Source: RBG-16-57-9 sp964462185
GTDB lineage: Archaea; Thermoproteota; Bathyarchaeia; TCS64
Assembly: GCA_964462185.1 (NCBI GenBank)
Contig: CAYWWV010000004.1
Span: 15,908-79,907, forward strand
DNA: 64,000 nt
Reading direction: 5' to 3'
Shown: positions 15,485 to 24,563 of the stretch, piece by piece
Layout: every line of letters starts with the position of its first letter
Numbering within the stretch: the first letter of the stretch is position 1
Program-made: the position numbers and the translations under genes
Notes under the pieces: model-generated
What the model saw: only the letters and a program-made list of their open reading frames with translations
What the model was told of the DNA's origin: nothing
Database searches by the model: none

Positions 15485-16041
15485 ACCAACATCTCCCTAC
15501 CATAACTGGAGGCCACCTTCCGCCTCTCCACCCGACCACACTCAGGGCAAACCAGCCTCCCCTGCTTCAACTCCAGCAGCTCTCCACAACGACTACAATA
15601 CGCGTAGATAACGCCGTACTGGGGACCCTCTATACTGGTCTGGTTAAGGCGGTTAACCACGTTCACCAACACCCCCTTCACGATGTCACCGCTCCTAAGG
15701 GCGTTGTCGATGTTTCTGATGTAGTCGCGGCTTACATTGCTTATGTGGATCACACCGCTGTAGGTGGGGTGAACCAGCTTTCCACCCAACATGAAGATGT
15801 CTATCCTTGCATCCTTGCGGGCCACCGAGCCCACCTCGGCCACCACCTCCATCCCCACCTCCGGCACCAAGACCTCGGGGGTGTATTTCTTAACCAGAAG
15901 GGCCCGCCTAGCATCATTCACATCCAGCCGCCCCAACTCGCTGGACCTGAGTTCACCCCCCAAAACATAGGTGCCGGGACCCTCGTTATACTCCTCTATT
16001 ACAGCCAGTTTATCCCCTGGGAAAACCTGTTCCTTTAACAT
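15481..16041 (-). CDS. csl4: Exosome subunit Csl4
   Basis: About 186 residues from ATG 16041 (MLKEQVFPGDKLAVIEEY). It has an N-terminal barrel, a central S1 RNA-binding domain (VGMEVVAEVGSVARKDARID, then YSGVIHISNVSRDY) and a C-terminal zinc ribbon (CSRCGELL, CPECGRVERR). It caps the Rrp41/Rrp42 exosome ring and recruits RNA for 3'-5' decay. First gene of the csl4-rpoL-DUF99-tfs-pcn run; no obvious TATA box is seen upstream. Confidence 0.95.
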   Translation of the reverse strand: MLKEQVFPGDKLAVIEEYNEGPGTYVLGGELRSSELGRLDVNDARRALLVKKYTPEVLVPEVGMEVVAEVGSVARKDARIDIFMLGGKLVHPTYSGVIHISNVSRDYIRNIDNALRSGDIVKGVLVNVVNRLNQTSIEGPQYGVIYAYCSRCGELLELKQGRLVCPECGRVERRKVASSYGREMLV

Positions 16042-16155
16042 CCTTCGCCTCTGCATTTCTTATTCCTTCGAGCCCCCGGTTTTCCACCCCGGAGGCGTGA
16101 CTTGTTGAGCGTGGTTAACCCTTAAGGGTCCAAGAGATACCTGCTTTCCCTTTTT

Positions 16156-17193
16156 TTAAACCTCTCGGTTACCAAAGTAATCGGAGGCCCAAAGCTCCTC
16201 CCACCGCCGCAGACCCAGCGCCACCATCAACTCCCCCACGGTGAGAAGGGGCCTAGACTCCCCTGGAAGACCATCCACCGCCACCCGGGGGCAAGCCGTC
16301 ACCACGAATACCTGGAACTCGGAGAAGTTGGCGAGGTGTTGGGCCCGCAGCTCGTCCAAGTAGATCAAAGCCGACTCCCTGCCATGGTCCCTGAGTAGTC
16401 GGACCAGGCGCTGGGCTTCGCCGAGCCTTCTCTGCCCAGGCTTGGAGGAGGCCACAACCCCAAACCGCTGGGCCCCCCCAGCCGCGTGTATGGCGGCGAA
16501 CCTCCGACGCGCCAGGGCCCTGAGGGCCCCCTGGTCCAAATAGCTAGCCTCCAAAGTGTAGGGGTTCGCCGTGACCGTGGGTTTCCCCGTGGCCATCACT
16601 ATGCCCATGGGGTGGAACCCCCCACCACCCAGGTAGAGAAAGGCCTCCACCTCCTCCACCACTTGGAGGCAGGTAAGGTAGTTGCACCCCAAGACCTGGC
16701 CTCTCTGCACCCAGCCCCCTCCCTGGCCCACCCTGGGCTTAAACCCTCTCTCCACCATCGCCCGCTCCAACTCCTCCAACTGGTGGAGGTGTTGAGCCGT
16801 GGTGGCCAAGCCCACAGCATTTACCCCCTCCAGGAGGTCTAGGGCCTGGGGGAGAAGAGCCTCCAAGTCAGCGTCAAACCCAACTGGAACATAGAGAACC
16901 GGCACCCCGGGATCTGGAAGTATAGGCGTATGCCCATAGTGGACCAAGAGATCCACCCCAAGCCCCTCAGCCTGGTTCACAGCTAGGTCGCAGGAACCGT
17001 AACACGAATCCCCAGAGAGGAAGACCTGGGCCCCCGTGGCCTCCTCCAGACTCTGGACCAGGGACAAGGCGTAGGGCCTCAAACCATCTGGGAGCTGAAC
17101 CAAAACCCTGCTAGCCCCCCGCGCCTTGATCTCGGAGGCAACCCGCCCAACCTCCAAATCCCCGGGAGGGCCCCGGGAAAAACTAATTTTCAT
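16156..17193 (-). CDS. dph2: Diphthamide biosynthesis enzyme Dph2
   Basis: This is a radical-type 4Fe-4S enzyme that moves the 3-amino-3-carboxypropyl group of S-adenosylmethionine to the EF2 histidine, the first step of diphthamide formation. Cluster cysteines in the three domains are at C64/C68 (GDSCYGSCD), C170/C175 (LGCNYLTC) and C301 (VTACPRVAVDG). The 345-residue length is normal. Its start overlaps the end of rpl10e by 11 bp, so the two are transcribed together, coupling ribosomal and EF2 modification genes. Confidence 0.95.
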   Translation of the reverse strand: MKISFSRGPPGDLEVGRVASEIKARGASRVLVQLPDGLRPYALSLVQSLEEATGAQVFLSGDSCYGSCDLAVNQAEGLGVDLLVHYGHTPILPDPGVPVLYVPVGFDADLEALLPQALDLLEGVNAVGLATTAQHLHQLEELERAMVERGFKPRVGQGGGWVQRGQVLGCNYLTCLQVVEEVEAFLYLGGGGFHPMGIVMATGKPTVTANPYTLEASYLDQGALRALARRRFAAIHAAGGAQRFGVVASSKPGQRRLGEAQRLVRLLRDHGRESALIYLDELRAQHLANFSEFQVFVVTACPRVAVDGLPGESRPLLTVGELMVALGLRRWEELWASDYFGNREV

Positions 17194-17677
17194 GGACTAT
17201 GATCTTGCATGGCTGGGGGAACTTGGCCGCAGCCCTCTTAAGGGCCTCCTTGGCATCCTCCAAGCCCGAGGAGTCCACCTCAGCAACAATTATCGGCTGC
17301 CTCTCACGGATTCTGGCCGCCACGAAGCTAGGCTTCCCATAGGCCTTCTTCATCCCCTCCTGGAACCTGTCCGCCTGGGCCACGTTCACCCGTTTATGCT
17401 CCCTAACCACATTGTGGGGGTAGGTGACTATCTTGAGAAGGAAGTTGTCCCGGCCCACATTCTTCTCCAACAGCCTGTTGGCCGCCACCCTCGCAGACTC
17501 CAAGGCATTGTGCCTTATTTGCACATTCTTCAAGCTAACCAGCTCCACCCTATGAGTATAATCCCGATGTGTATTCCCCATGGTGAACTTGACAATCTTG
17601 GAGCCAGGTATGCCCCCCATATAGGTTCGCCTAGTGTAGGGCATATTCTTCTTGAACTTGAAATCGGCGGCCTTCAT
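17183..17677 (-). CDS. rpl10e: Ribosomal protein L10e (uL16)
   Basis: 164 residues from ATG 17677. Characteristic sequences are PYTRRTYMGGIPGSKIVKF, MGNTHRDYTHRVELVS and the LRIKIVTYPHNVVREHK-like block (here LLKIVTYPHNVVREHK). It sits near the peptidyl-transferase centre of the 50S subunit. The upstream MCWTS extension from 17692 is less likely. Confidence 0.96.
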   Translation of the reverse strand: MKAADFKFKKNMPYTRRTYMGGIPGSKIVKFTMGNTHRDYTHRVELVSLKNVQIRHNALESARVAANRLLEKNVGRDNFLLKIVTYPHNVVREHKRVNVAQADRFQEGMKKAYGKPSFVAARIRERQPIIVAEVDSSGLEDAKEALKRAAAKFPQPCKIIVHEN

Positions 17678-17732
17678 ACTCGTCCAACACACTACCCGAG
17701 AGGACTCTTAAAAATATACTGCAAGGCCCCAG

Positions 17733-18302
17733 CTAGGCTTCCTCGCGGCTGGAGTAGGGCCTAGCGAAGAGATGATACTTCTCGCCACCCCTCAACTCAT
17801 CTATGATACGTCTTGCCACCATCTTAACCGGGTCGTTTAAACCCGCCCGGCTCCTCAAATCCTCGAAACTGGTGAAAGGCTCCCTCTCTCGAAGCTCCAA
17901 AATATTGAACATCAACCGCTTGCCAATCCCTGGGATCAACTCCAGGCTATGCATCCTGGGAGTCAAACTAGGGGCCTCATTGAAAAACCTGACAAACCGC
18001 TCCTCATTCTCCGCCACAATAAACTCCAAGACCTGGGGAAGCTCCGCCTTGGCAGCTGAGGAAAGATCATCATACGAGATCCTCCCCAAGACATGGTCCA
18101 CCCTGGACTTGCCCCCCCTACCTATAAAGATCCTCTCCCTAACCTCGTAGTCCACCCCAGGGAGGGGAGAGGCCTCCAACAGGGTGAAGTAGTATTCGCC
18201 CACCAGCTGAACCGTGCCCTGGGTATACTGGCTGGACCGCTGGGCACGATGCCTCCCCTGAGGCAGAAAGTCTAAGACGTATCCGTAGTCCTCATACCTC
18301 TT
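17733..18302 (-). CDS. DUF655 family protein; start codon unclear
   Basis: This archaeal family has an OB-like N-terminal half and a helix-hairpin-helix (LELIPGIGKRLMFNILELRE) and is thought to bind nucleic acid. Homology extends upstream of GTG 18203: the frame encodes RYEDYGYVLDFLPQGR then AQRSSQYTQGTVQLVGEYYF, the conserved N-terminus, up to about 18302. The frame is closed by TAG 18333-18335, and between these there is no ATG, GTG, TTG, CTG or ATT. A GGGGTGGAG Shine-Dalgarno-like sequence lies just after that TAG. Either one base is missing in the assembly or a very unusual start is used. It lies between rpoF and rpl10e, its usual place; the KsgA gene often found next is absent. Confidence 0.85.
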   Translation of the reverse strand, partial: KRYEDYGYVLDFLPQGRHRAQRSSQYTQGTVQLVGEYYFTLLEASPLPGVDYEVRERIFIGRGGKSRVDHVLGRISYDDLSSAAKAELPQVLEFIVAENEERFVRFFNEAPSLTPRMHSLELIPGIGKRLMFNILELREREPFTSFEDLRSRAGLNDPVKMVARRIIDELRGGEKYHLFARPYSSREEA

Positions 18303-18346
18303 GGGCTCACGATGTAGAAACTCTCTCCACCCCTACGAGAGAATAG

Positions 18347-18667
18347 TTACCCGCCCCGGTATTTATCGATTATACTAAGGATCTTTTTCAGGTCCTCCTC
18401 AGCTATAATCCTCTGCCGACCCAGGAAGGCCCTAATCTCTGCGATGGTCTCAGGCATGACGTTAACGATTTGAACCGCCACCCCCCGCTCCAGACCCAGG
18501 GAGACCAGCTCCTCGGTTAACTCCCTCGCCGCATCGCTCTCCAGCTTGCTAAACTTTATGGTGTACTCCAAGACCCTCCTCTGGAGGGGATCCAACTCAT
18601 CGGTCTTATCCATCAAAATCTTGTGGGCTTCGGGGATGGTGATCTCCTTCCGGTCGATAACCGACAA
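18347..18667 (-). CDS. rpoF: DNA-directed RNA polymerase subunit F (RpoF, Rpb4-like)
   Basis: 106 residues, all helical, with the Rpb4 pattern ITIPEAHKILMDK, DPLQRRVLEYTIKFSKL and the HRDC-like end SLGLERGVAVQIVNVMPETI. It forms the polymerase stalk with RpoE. TTG 18667 is one base after the rpl21e stop, giving tight coupling. Confidence 0.95.
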   Translation of the reverse strand: MSVIDRKEITIPEAHKILMDKTDELDPLQRRVLEYTIKFSKLESDAARELTEELVSLGLERGVAVQIVNVMPETIAEIRAFLGRQRIIAEEDLKKILSIIDKYRGG

Positions 18668-18668
18668 A

Positions 18669-18965
18669 CTAGACGCCTCCGTGGGGCCTCAAGTGGTGTG
18701 CGGTGGTGATGATTGTCTTAACTGTTTTCCTCTGGGGGATCTCCAAGATGTAGGCCTTCCCCCGCCGGCCCACCACGGTGGCTACCCGCCCCTGGTAGCG
18801 CTTGTGAGGCATAGCCTTGTGGATGGCGGGATCAATGTCGATCACCACCTTTTCACCCTCCTCGTAATTCGCCAGCAGCCTGCTGAGGGGGAGTCTACCC
18901 TTTTCACGCACCTTCTTAGTCAAAGCCTTGCGACTCTTCCGTCGAATCCCTCTACTCTTACCCAT
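18669..18965 (-). CDS. rpl21e: Ribosomal protein L21e
   Basis: 98 residues. MGKSRGIRRKSRKALTKKVR, the SH3-like VVIDIDPAIHKAMPHKRYQG core and GRRGKAYILEI define L21e. Second gene of the srp54-led cluster, 9 bp after the srp54 stop. Confidence 0.96.
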   Translation of the reverse strand: MGKSRGIRRKSRKALTKKVREKGRLPLSRLLANYEEGEKVVIDIDPAIHKAMPHKRYQGRVATVVGRRGKAYILEIPQRKTVKTIITTAHHLRPHGGV

Positions 18966-18974
18966 GGCTATTCC

Positions 18975-20300
18975 TCACATCGCCCTGAAAGGCATCTGGC
19001 GCCTCATCCTTCGGCTGCCCTTCATCTGCCTGAGCATTTTCCTCATAAGATTATACTGTTTTATAAGTTCTCTTACTTCTTGGTCCTGCCTGCCGCTGCC
19101 CCGGGCCACTCTCTGTATCCTGCTCCTGTTGAGTAGGCGGGGGTTCTCCCTCTCCTCGGGAGTCATGCTGTTGATGATCACCTTCCAAGCCTCCAGCCTC
19201 TCCTCCGCGTTCTCCACAACCTCCGTGGGAAGCTGATACCCCAGGCCTGGGATCATCCCCAAAACTTTCTGGAGGGGCCCCAAACTCTTCATGGCCTCAA
19301 ACTGGTCATACATATCCTGGAGGGTAAACTTCCCGCTGAGCATGGAGGCCACATCCTTCTGGGTGACCGGCTTCTCCGCCTCCCTCACCTTGGCGATCAA
19401 CCCCTCAATGTCCCCCATGCCCAGGAGGCGGCCGATGAACCTGCTGGGGACGAAGGGCTCCAAGTCGTCCACCTTCTCCCCCGTACCAATGAATACGATG
19501 GGTACACTGGTTGCCGCAACCCCGCTGAGGGCCCCCCCACCCCGGGCTGTCCCATCGAGCTTGGAGACGATTATGCTGCCCAGCTGCGTAGCCTCCTTGA
19601 AGGCCTGGGCCTGGGCCATGGCTTGTTGGCCGATGGTCCCATCCAAAACCAGGACCACCTCCTGGGGCCTCACAGCCTGCTCTATTCGCTTCATCTCCTC
19701 GAACAGCCCAGTCTCCTCCTTGTGCCTGCCACTGGTGTCCAGGACCACCACCTCAAAATCCTTGAAGTGCTCCACGCCCCTCCGGGCAACCCCAACGGGG
19801 TCGGTTGCATCAGGCTCCCCGTAGAAAGGCACCTTTATGGACTCGGCCAACTGCTTCAGCTGTTCGTAGGCCCCTGGCCTGAAGGTGTCGGCGCAGATGA
19901 GAGCCGTCTTGAAGCCCCGCTTCTGGTAGTATCGGGCTAGCTTGGCGCAGTGGGTGGTCTTCCCGCTCCCCTGGATGCCCACCAACATCAAAACATTTTG
20001 GCGACCAGGAGTCACCTTCAGCTCCGTGGGCTTCTCCCCCAGGAACCTGGTCAACTCGTCATGGATCACCTTAACCACGTGTTCCCGCCGGCTTATTCCC
20101 GGGGGCAGCTTCTCCTCCAAGGCCCTCCGCTCAATGTTCTGGCTGAGCTCCATCACCAGGCCCACGTTAACATCGGCTTGAAGGAGGGCGCGCTGGAAGT
20201 CTCGTACCAGCTCCTTGACTGCCTTCTCGTCTACCACGGGGGAGCGGACCAATCTCTGGATGGCGTTGTAAAGGCTCCCACCCAGCTTTTCGAGCACCAT
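18975..20300 (-). CDS. srp54: Signal recognition particle protein SRP54
   Basis: 441 residues: N domain (helices, 1-85), GTPase G domain with GIQGSGKTTHCAKLA (G1), DTSGRHKEE (G3) and SKLDGTARGGG (G4/G5 region), and a methionine-rich M domain with QMKGSRRMRRQMPFRAM at the end. It recognises signal sequences on nascent chains and docks with FtsY. It is the first gene of the leftward core cluster; upstream lies about 90 bp before the divergent GNAT gene. Confidence 0.97.
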   Translation of the reverse strand: MVLEKLGGSLYNAIQRLVRSPVVDEKAVKELVRDFQRALLQADVNVGLVMELSQNIERRALEEKLPPGISRREHVVKVIHDELTRFLGEKPTELKVTPGRQNVLMLVGIQGSGKTTHCAKLARYYQKRGFKTALICADTFRPGAYEQLKQLAESIKVPFYGEPDATDPVGVARRGVEHFKDFEVVVLDTSGRHKEETGLFEEMKRIEQAVRPQEVVLVLDGTIGQQAMAQAQAFKEATQLGSIIVSKLDGTARGGGALSGVAATSVPIVFIGTGEKVDDLEPFVPSRFIGRLLGMGDIEGLIAKVREAEKPVTQKDVASMLSGKFTLQDMYDQFEAMKSLGPLQKVLGMIPGLGYQLPTEVVENAEERLEAWKVIINSMTPEERENPRLLNRSRIQRVARGSGRQDQEVRELIKQYNLMRKMLRQMKGSRRMRRQMPFRAM

Positions 20301-20391
20301 AGCCCTAAGACCCTGGTTTTAGAAGCATGCCGGTTTATTAAAGCTCTGGCAACCAACACAATAAATACTGTATTAACTGAAAATATTGTCA

Positions 20392-20787
20392 ATGGCTTCC
20401 ATGGAGGCCTCGTCGAGGAGGTGGCTTAGGCCCTACACTCCAAAGGGTTTATGGGTTTTCAGGGGGCCCCAGACCCACCTAAAAGCTGGGGACTTTTTGG
20501 GTGTCGGTGACAACTATGGATACGCCAAGCTCCAACTCAGGGCAGCCCCCGGGGGGAGAGGGGTATTTCTCTATATTGAGAACATAGTGGTTAAAGAGGA
20601 GTATAGGGGGCAAGGCCATGGCAGGGCCCTCTACCAAAAAATCGAGGAGTTGGCACGCAGGATAGGGGTGGAATGGCTGGCACTGGACGCCGAGGAGGGG
20701 GTGGAGGGCTTCTGGAGGAAGATGGGCTTCAAACCCTTTGGTCAGCCGAGATACAAAGGCAAGAGGCCTATGTCAAAAAGGGTTTGA
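20392..20787 (+). CDS. GNAT-family N-acetyltransferase
   Basis: 131 residues from ATG 20392. Motif A is VKEEYRGQGHGRALYQ (the R/Q-x-x-G-x-G acetyl-CoA pyrophosphate loop), preceded by the strand FLYIENIVV and followed by WLALDAEEGVEGFWRKMGF. The substrate is unknown. A CAATAAATACTG box lies about 25 nt upstream. Its last 20 bp overlap the convergent DapA-family gene. Confidence 0.88.
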   Translation: MASMEASSRRWLRPYTPKGLWVFRGPQTHLKAGDFLGVGDNYGYAKLQLRAAPGGRGVFLYIENIVVKEEYRGQGHGRALYQKIEELARRIGVEWLALDAEEGVEGFWRKMGFKPFGQPRYKGKRPMSKRV

Positions 20788-21658
20788 GGGATTGGAGAAG
20801 GGCCTCCACTTTCTCCCTTCCTTCCTCGCCCAGAGGCAGGAGAGGCCTCCTGGGAGGACCTGGATCAAACCCCATTTGATGCAAGGCCTCCTTGATGGCA
20901 GCCACCTGGGGAAGCCCCCTAACCAGGACGCTGTTGACCCTGCTTGCAACCCTCTGCATCTCCGCGGCCTCCGTCCACGAGCCGTCCCTGAACGCCGCTA
21001 TGAGCCTTGAAACCACCCCTGGAACCACGTTGCCGATGGCTACTACGGCCCCCCTCCCACCCAACATAAGCCCAGGTAAAACCATGTCTGCAGAACCACT
21101 CAAACAGCTCACCCGAGACCCGCATAAAGACAAGACCTCCGCCATGTAGCCGGGGCTTCCAGTGCTATCCTTCAGAGCCACAATGTTACTGCACTCCTCC
21201 GAGACCCTCTGGACCACATTTGGCGTGAAGCTGTAGCCTGTGAACTTGGGGACATTGTATAAGACTATTGGCAGGTCGGTGGAGGAGGCGACGTCTATGA
21301 AGAACTGGGCCACCTCCTCCCCCGAAGGCTTGTAGAACCATGGGCTGGCCACCAGGGCGGCGTCGGCCCCCAAATCCTCAGCAGTCCGAGTGAGGCCCAC
21401 GGCCACCTCGGTGCTGGGGGAGCCCGTCCCAGCGGTGACCAGAGCCCTGCCCCCAACTCTCTCAACCACATATCTCAAAACCTCAGACTTCTCCTCCCCC
21501 CGCATCAGGGGACCCTCACCAGTGCTGGCGTTCACCACAACCCCCTCTACACCATGGCTTAACCAGTAGTCCAAGAGCCGGTCAAGGGAAGGCAAAGACA
21601 AACCCCCTCCTACGTCAAAGGGGGTGACGCAGGGGATGTGAAGGCCTTTGAACTCCAT
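20768..21658 (-). CDS. dapA: DapA/NAL-family Schiff-base aldolase
   Basis: 296 residues, a TIM barrel of the dihydrodipicolinate synthase/N-acetylneuraminate lyase/KDG aldolase family. The Schiff-base lysine is K163 (IVALKDSTGS) and the catalytic tyrosine Y134 (IVLYNVP). The usual GTTGE loop reads NASTGE. The family contains lysine-biosynthetic and sugar-acid-cleaving members, and no other lysine genes lie nearby, so the substrate is open. ATG 21658 is 27 nt downstream of a TATA-like TGGTTTATAG. Confidence 0.85.
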   Translation of the reverse strand: MEFKGLHIPCVTPFDVGGGLSLPSLDRLLDYWLSHGVEGVVVNASTGEGPLMRGEEKSEVLRYVVERVGGRALVTAGTGSPSTEVAVGLTRTAEDLGADAALVASPWFYKPSGEEVAQFFIDVASSTDLPIVLYNVPKFTGYSFTPNVVQRVSEECSNIVALKDSTGSPGYMAEVLSLCGSRVSCLSGSADMVLPGLMLGGRGAVVAIGNVVPGVVSRLIAAFRDGSWTEAAEMQRVASRVNSVLVRGLPQVAAIKEALHQMGFDPGPPRRPLLPLGEEGREKVEALLQSLKPFLT

Positions 21659-21680
21659 GTGAACTTGGTGAGGCATTCCA

Positions 21681-21717
21681 CTATAAACCAGTTCCCCCTC
21701 TCTGGCAATCTTTAAAA
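21681..21717. promoter_or_regulatory. Divergent promoter region of dapA-like and acyl-CoA ligase genes
   Basis: Two TATA-like boxes point outward: CTATAAACCA (21681-21690, read on the minus strand for the aldolase) and TTTAAAA (21711-21717, plus strand for the ligase at 21742). Each is 25-32 nt from its start codon. Confidence 0.4.
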
Positions 21718-21741
21718 CAACGCCGCCAGTCCCTCTTCCCT

Positions 21742-23412
21742 ATGAAGCCCCCCGAAGACTATCCCGGCGGGGTCCCCCTATCCATCAAGTACCCAGAGAT
21801 AGCCCTCTACGAGTTCTGGAGGAACTCGGCGAGAAAGTTTCCCCGCAGGCCAGCAGTCTGGTACCTGGGCCGGGAACACACCTATGGAGAGCTATGGGAC
21901 CAATCGCTAAGGCTCGCCCACAGCATGAAGCAGCGGGGGATAGGGAAGGGAAGCAGGGTAGCCCTACTCCTCCCCAACACCCCCCACTTCCCAGTAGCCT
22001 ACAACGCCACCCTCCTCTTGGGCGCCACCGCAGTCCTCCTCAACCCCCTTCAAAAACCCGAGGAGCTAGGCCAGCAGTTGAAGGAGACGGGCGCCGAGAT
22101 GCTCATCACCCTCGACAGGCTGCTGGGAGCCCTCCCAAGTAACCACCCCCCACTGGTGTTGGGGAAGGCCACCCAGTATGCCGCCCCCCACTTGAGAGCC
22201 TTAGACGCCCTCACCAATCACAGAGAGAAGAAGGGGGAGTCGTTCAATAGTCTTCTCAGGGGGGAGAGATTGAGGGAGCCGGCGATCATAAATCCTCGGG
22301 AGGATGAAGCGGTGGTGCTATACACCAGTGGAACCACTGGGAGACCCAAGGGCGTGGTTTTAACCCACTACGCACTTGTGGCAAACGCCCTTCAGTCCTA
22401 CTACTGGCTTAGGGGGTGGGGGTATAGCCCAAAGCCCCAGCCCAGGGGCTACCCCGTGGTGGTGTGCTCCGTACCCTTCTTCCACAGCTATGGCCTCGTG
22501 GTATTCAACGAGGCAGTTAGCTTCGGATGCCTCATGGCCCTACTCCCCAAACCCGACGCCGAGAAAATCATGGAAACAACCCAGAGGCTTAGGGCCACCC
22601 ACCTACCCACCATCCCACTCTTCATAAAGGAGATGCTCAACCACCCCAAACTGCGGGAATACGACCTCACCAGCCTCACCCACTGCTCTACAGGGGGGAG
22701 CCCCATAAGGGCGGAGTATATCCAACGGTTGGAGAAGGTTGTGAAGACCAGGGTGTACCAGGGGTACGGCCTCACGGAGATGGGGCCAACCATTTCGGCC
22801 ACACCCGTGGAAGGCCCCCCTAAATATGGGAGCGTGGGGTTACCCTACCCAGACACCCAGGTGAAGATCGTGGACATAAAAACAAGGGAGTTTGAGCTGC
22901 CCCCTGGGGAGGTCGGTGAGATAGTTGTTAAGGGGCCGCAGATGATGAAGGGTTACCTGGGGGACCCGCAGGCAACCCTAGACACAATTAGAGGGGGCTG
23001 GCTGTACACGGGGGATGTGGGTTTCCTGGATGAGGAGGGCTACCTCTACGTCTTGGGGCGTAAACGGGATAGAATCGTGGCAGGTGGGCACGCGGTTTGG
23101 CCCACCAAGGTGGAGGCAGTCCTAGAGAAACACCCCAAAGTGGAGAGGGCTGTGGCTATAGGAGCCCCTGATCCCTTAAGATGCGCCACAGACCTCCAGG
23201 CGGTGGTGGTTCCAAGGGAGACCCCACCAGGTGATGCACTGGAGAAGGAATTAATCCAGCACTGCAAAGAAAACCTGGAGGAGTTCGAGGTCCCCTCAAG
23301 GATCATATTCAAAGACGCCTTGCCGCTAAATCAGAGAGGCGAGGTGGACCGCATGAAGGTCTCGCAGGCTGTGGAGGAGGAGGTGTGGAGCCGCCTCCAA
23401 AGGCAACCCTAG
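21742..23412 (+). CDS. AMP-binding acyl-CoA synthetase-like protein lacking the A10 lysine
   Basis: 556 residues of the ANL superfamily, similar to long-chain fatty acid or aryl-CoA ligases. Motifs: A3 YTSGTTGRPKGVV, A5 YQGYGLTEMGP, A7 YTGDVGFLDEEGYL, A8 GRKRDRIVAGGHAVWP. The C-terminal A10 motif, normally with an invariant lysine after Gly, reads LPLNQRGEVDRMK, so Glu replaces the residue that positions the carboxylate and ATP phosphate during adenylation. Adenylating activity is therefore questionable unless K four residues later substitutes. Its stop overlaps the convergent histidine kinase by 4 bp. Confidence 0.88.
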   Translation: MKPPEDYPGGVPLSIKYPEIALYEFWRNSARKFPRRPAVWYLGREHTYGELWDQSLRLAHSMKQRGIGKGSRVALLLPNTPHFPVAYNATLLLGATAVLLNPLQKPEELGQQLKETGAEMLITLDRLLGALPSNHPPLVLGKATQYAAPHLRALDALTNHREKKGESFNSLLRGERLREPAIINPREDEAVVLYTSGTTGRPKGVVLTHYALVANALQSYYWLRGWGYSPKPQPRGYPVVVCSVPFFHSYGLVVFNEAVSFGCLMALLPKPDAEKIMETTQRLRATHLPTIPLFIKEMLNHPKLREYDLTSLTHCSTGGSPIRAEYIQRLEKVVKTRVYQGYGLTEMGPTISATPVEGPPKYGSVGLPYPDTQVKIVDIKTREFELPPGEVGEIVVKGPQMMKGYLGDPQATLDTIRGGWLYTGDVGFLDEEGYLYVLGRKRDRIVAGGHAVWPTKVEAVLEKHPKVERAVAIGAPDPLRCATDLQAVVVPRETPPGDALEKELIQHCKENLEEFEVPSRIIFKDALPLNQRGEVDRMKVSQAVEEEVWSRLQRQP

Positions 23413-24524
23413 TCCACCTTTGGCAACTCGATGGTGAAAACAGTCCCCTTACCTAGAACACTGTCCACCATGATGCTCCCCCCGTGGCTCTCCACGGTTC
23501 TCTTGCAGTAGGATAGCCCCAACCCCAGGCCATGGGGCTTGGTGGTGTAAAACTTTCGCTGGAAGAGGGTGGGGAGCACGTCCTCTGGTATTCCTACGCC
23601 GGTGTCACTGATTTGGATGATGTATTTGTTTCCAACCCTCTGTTTGGTGATGGTGATTGTCCCCCCCTTGGGCATGGCCTCGATGGCGTTGAGCAGAAGG
23701 TTGTCGAAGACCCGTCTCATCCTAGGCCCGTCAACCCAGGCCTCGGCCTCCTCGTCCAGCTCCACATTAATAGAAACATTGCTAGGTTTAGGTATCTCCT
23801 CCACACTCTCCAAGATAATTTTGTTTAGATCGGACTTCCTGAGGCGGGGTTCATCCAACCTGGAGCTGTCCCTCAGCCCCTCAAGCATCTCCAGGCTCCT
23901 GAGGATGGATTTCTCAATAATCTCCAACCCCACGCTAAACTTGTTGGGGTCCCTCTTCATCATATAGACCGCGTTCCGTATGCTTTGGAGAGGGCTGCGG
24001 AGGTCGTGGGCAATCTCCCTGGCCAGGCTCCCAGAGGCTGCAAGCCTCTCTGCCTCGATCAACTCCTGGGTCCGACTGGCCACAATACGTTGAAGCTCGC
24101 TGGCATACTCGGTCATAACCTCCTCCCCGCGCCTGCCTTCGGTTACATCGGTGAAGTAGTAAACCCTCCCAAAGTACTCCCCCTCCTTCAACAAGGGAAA
24201 GATATCCAGCTTCAAAACCCGGCCATCCTTTAACCCAATCTCCACGAAACCCTTGAACTCTTGTTCGCCCTGCGTGGTCTTGTAGAGGGATTGGAAAACC
24301 GTTGGAGCCTCTAACTTGTCCTGGATGTGTTGGACCCACGCCTTGAAGGGCCTGTTTTCCACCTCCTGTGCCGTCAACCCCCAAAGGTCCAAGAACCGCT
24401 GGTTCCAGATAACGATCCTTCCTCCCCCATCCACCACACAAATACCCGAAGGAGAAGACTCTAACTCATGCTCCAGCACTAGACTTCGCAGCTTTTCTGA
24501 ACCCTCTTCACTGGAGCCATGCAT
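23409..24524 (-). CDS. PAS-domain sensor histidine kinase
   Basis: 371 residues without membrane segments. A PAS domain (about 18-135: SGICVVDGGGRIVIWNQRFL) with a PAC end is followed by a HisKA helix with phospho-acceptor H173 (AREIAHDLRSPLQ) and an HATPase_c domain: N box NLLLNAIEAMP, G1 DTGVGIP, G2 GLGLGLSY. It probably senses a cytoplasmic ligand or redox state. No response regulator is adjacent; a REC protein lies at 30587. The HTH protein at 24564 lies directly upstream in the same direction and may be co-transcribed. Confidence 0.93.
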   Translation of the reverse strand: MHGSSEEGSEKLRSLVLEHELESSPSGICVVDGGGRIVIWNQRFLDLWGLTAQEVENRPFKAWVQHIQDKLEAPTVFQSLYKTTQGEQEFKGFVEIGLKDGRVLKLDIFPLLKEGEYFGRVYYFTDVTEGRRGEEVMTEYASELQRIVASRTQELIEAERLAASGSLAREIAHDLRSPLQSIRNAVYMMKRDPNKFSVGLEIIEKSILRSLEMLEGLRDSSRLDEPRLRKSDLNKIILESVEEIPKPSNVSINVELDEEAEAWVDGPRMRRVFDNLLLNAIEAMPKGGTITITKQRVGNKYIIQISDTGVGIPEDVLPTLFQRKFYTTKPHGLGLGLSYCKRTVESHGGSIMVDSVLGKGTVFTIELPKVD

Positions 24525-24563
24525 GAACTAGAAACTTGAGATAAAGAATAAAAAAATAGTGTA

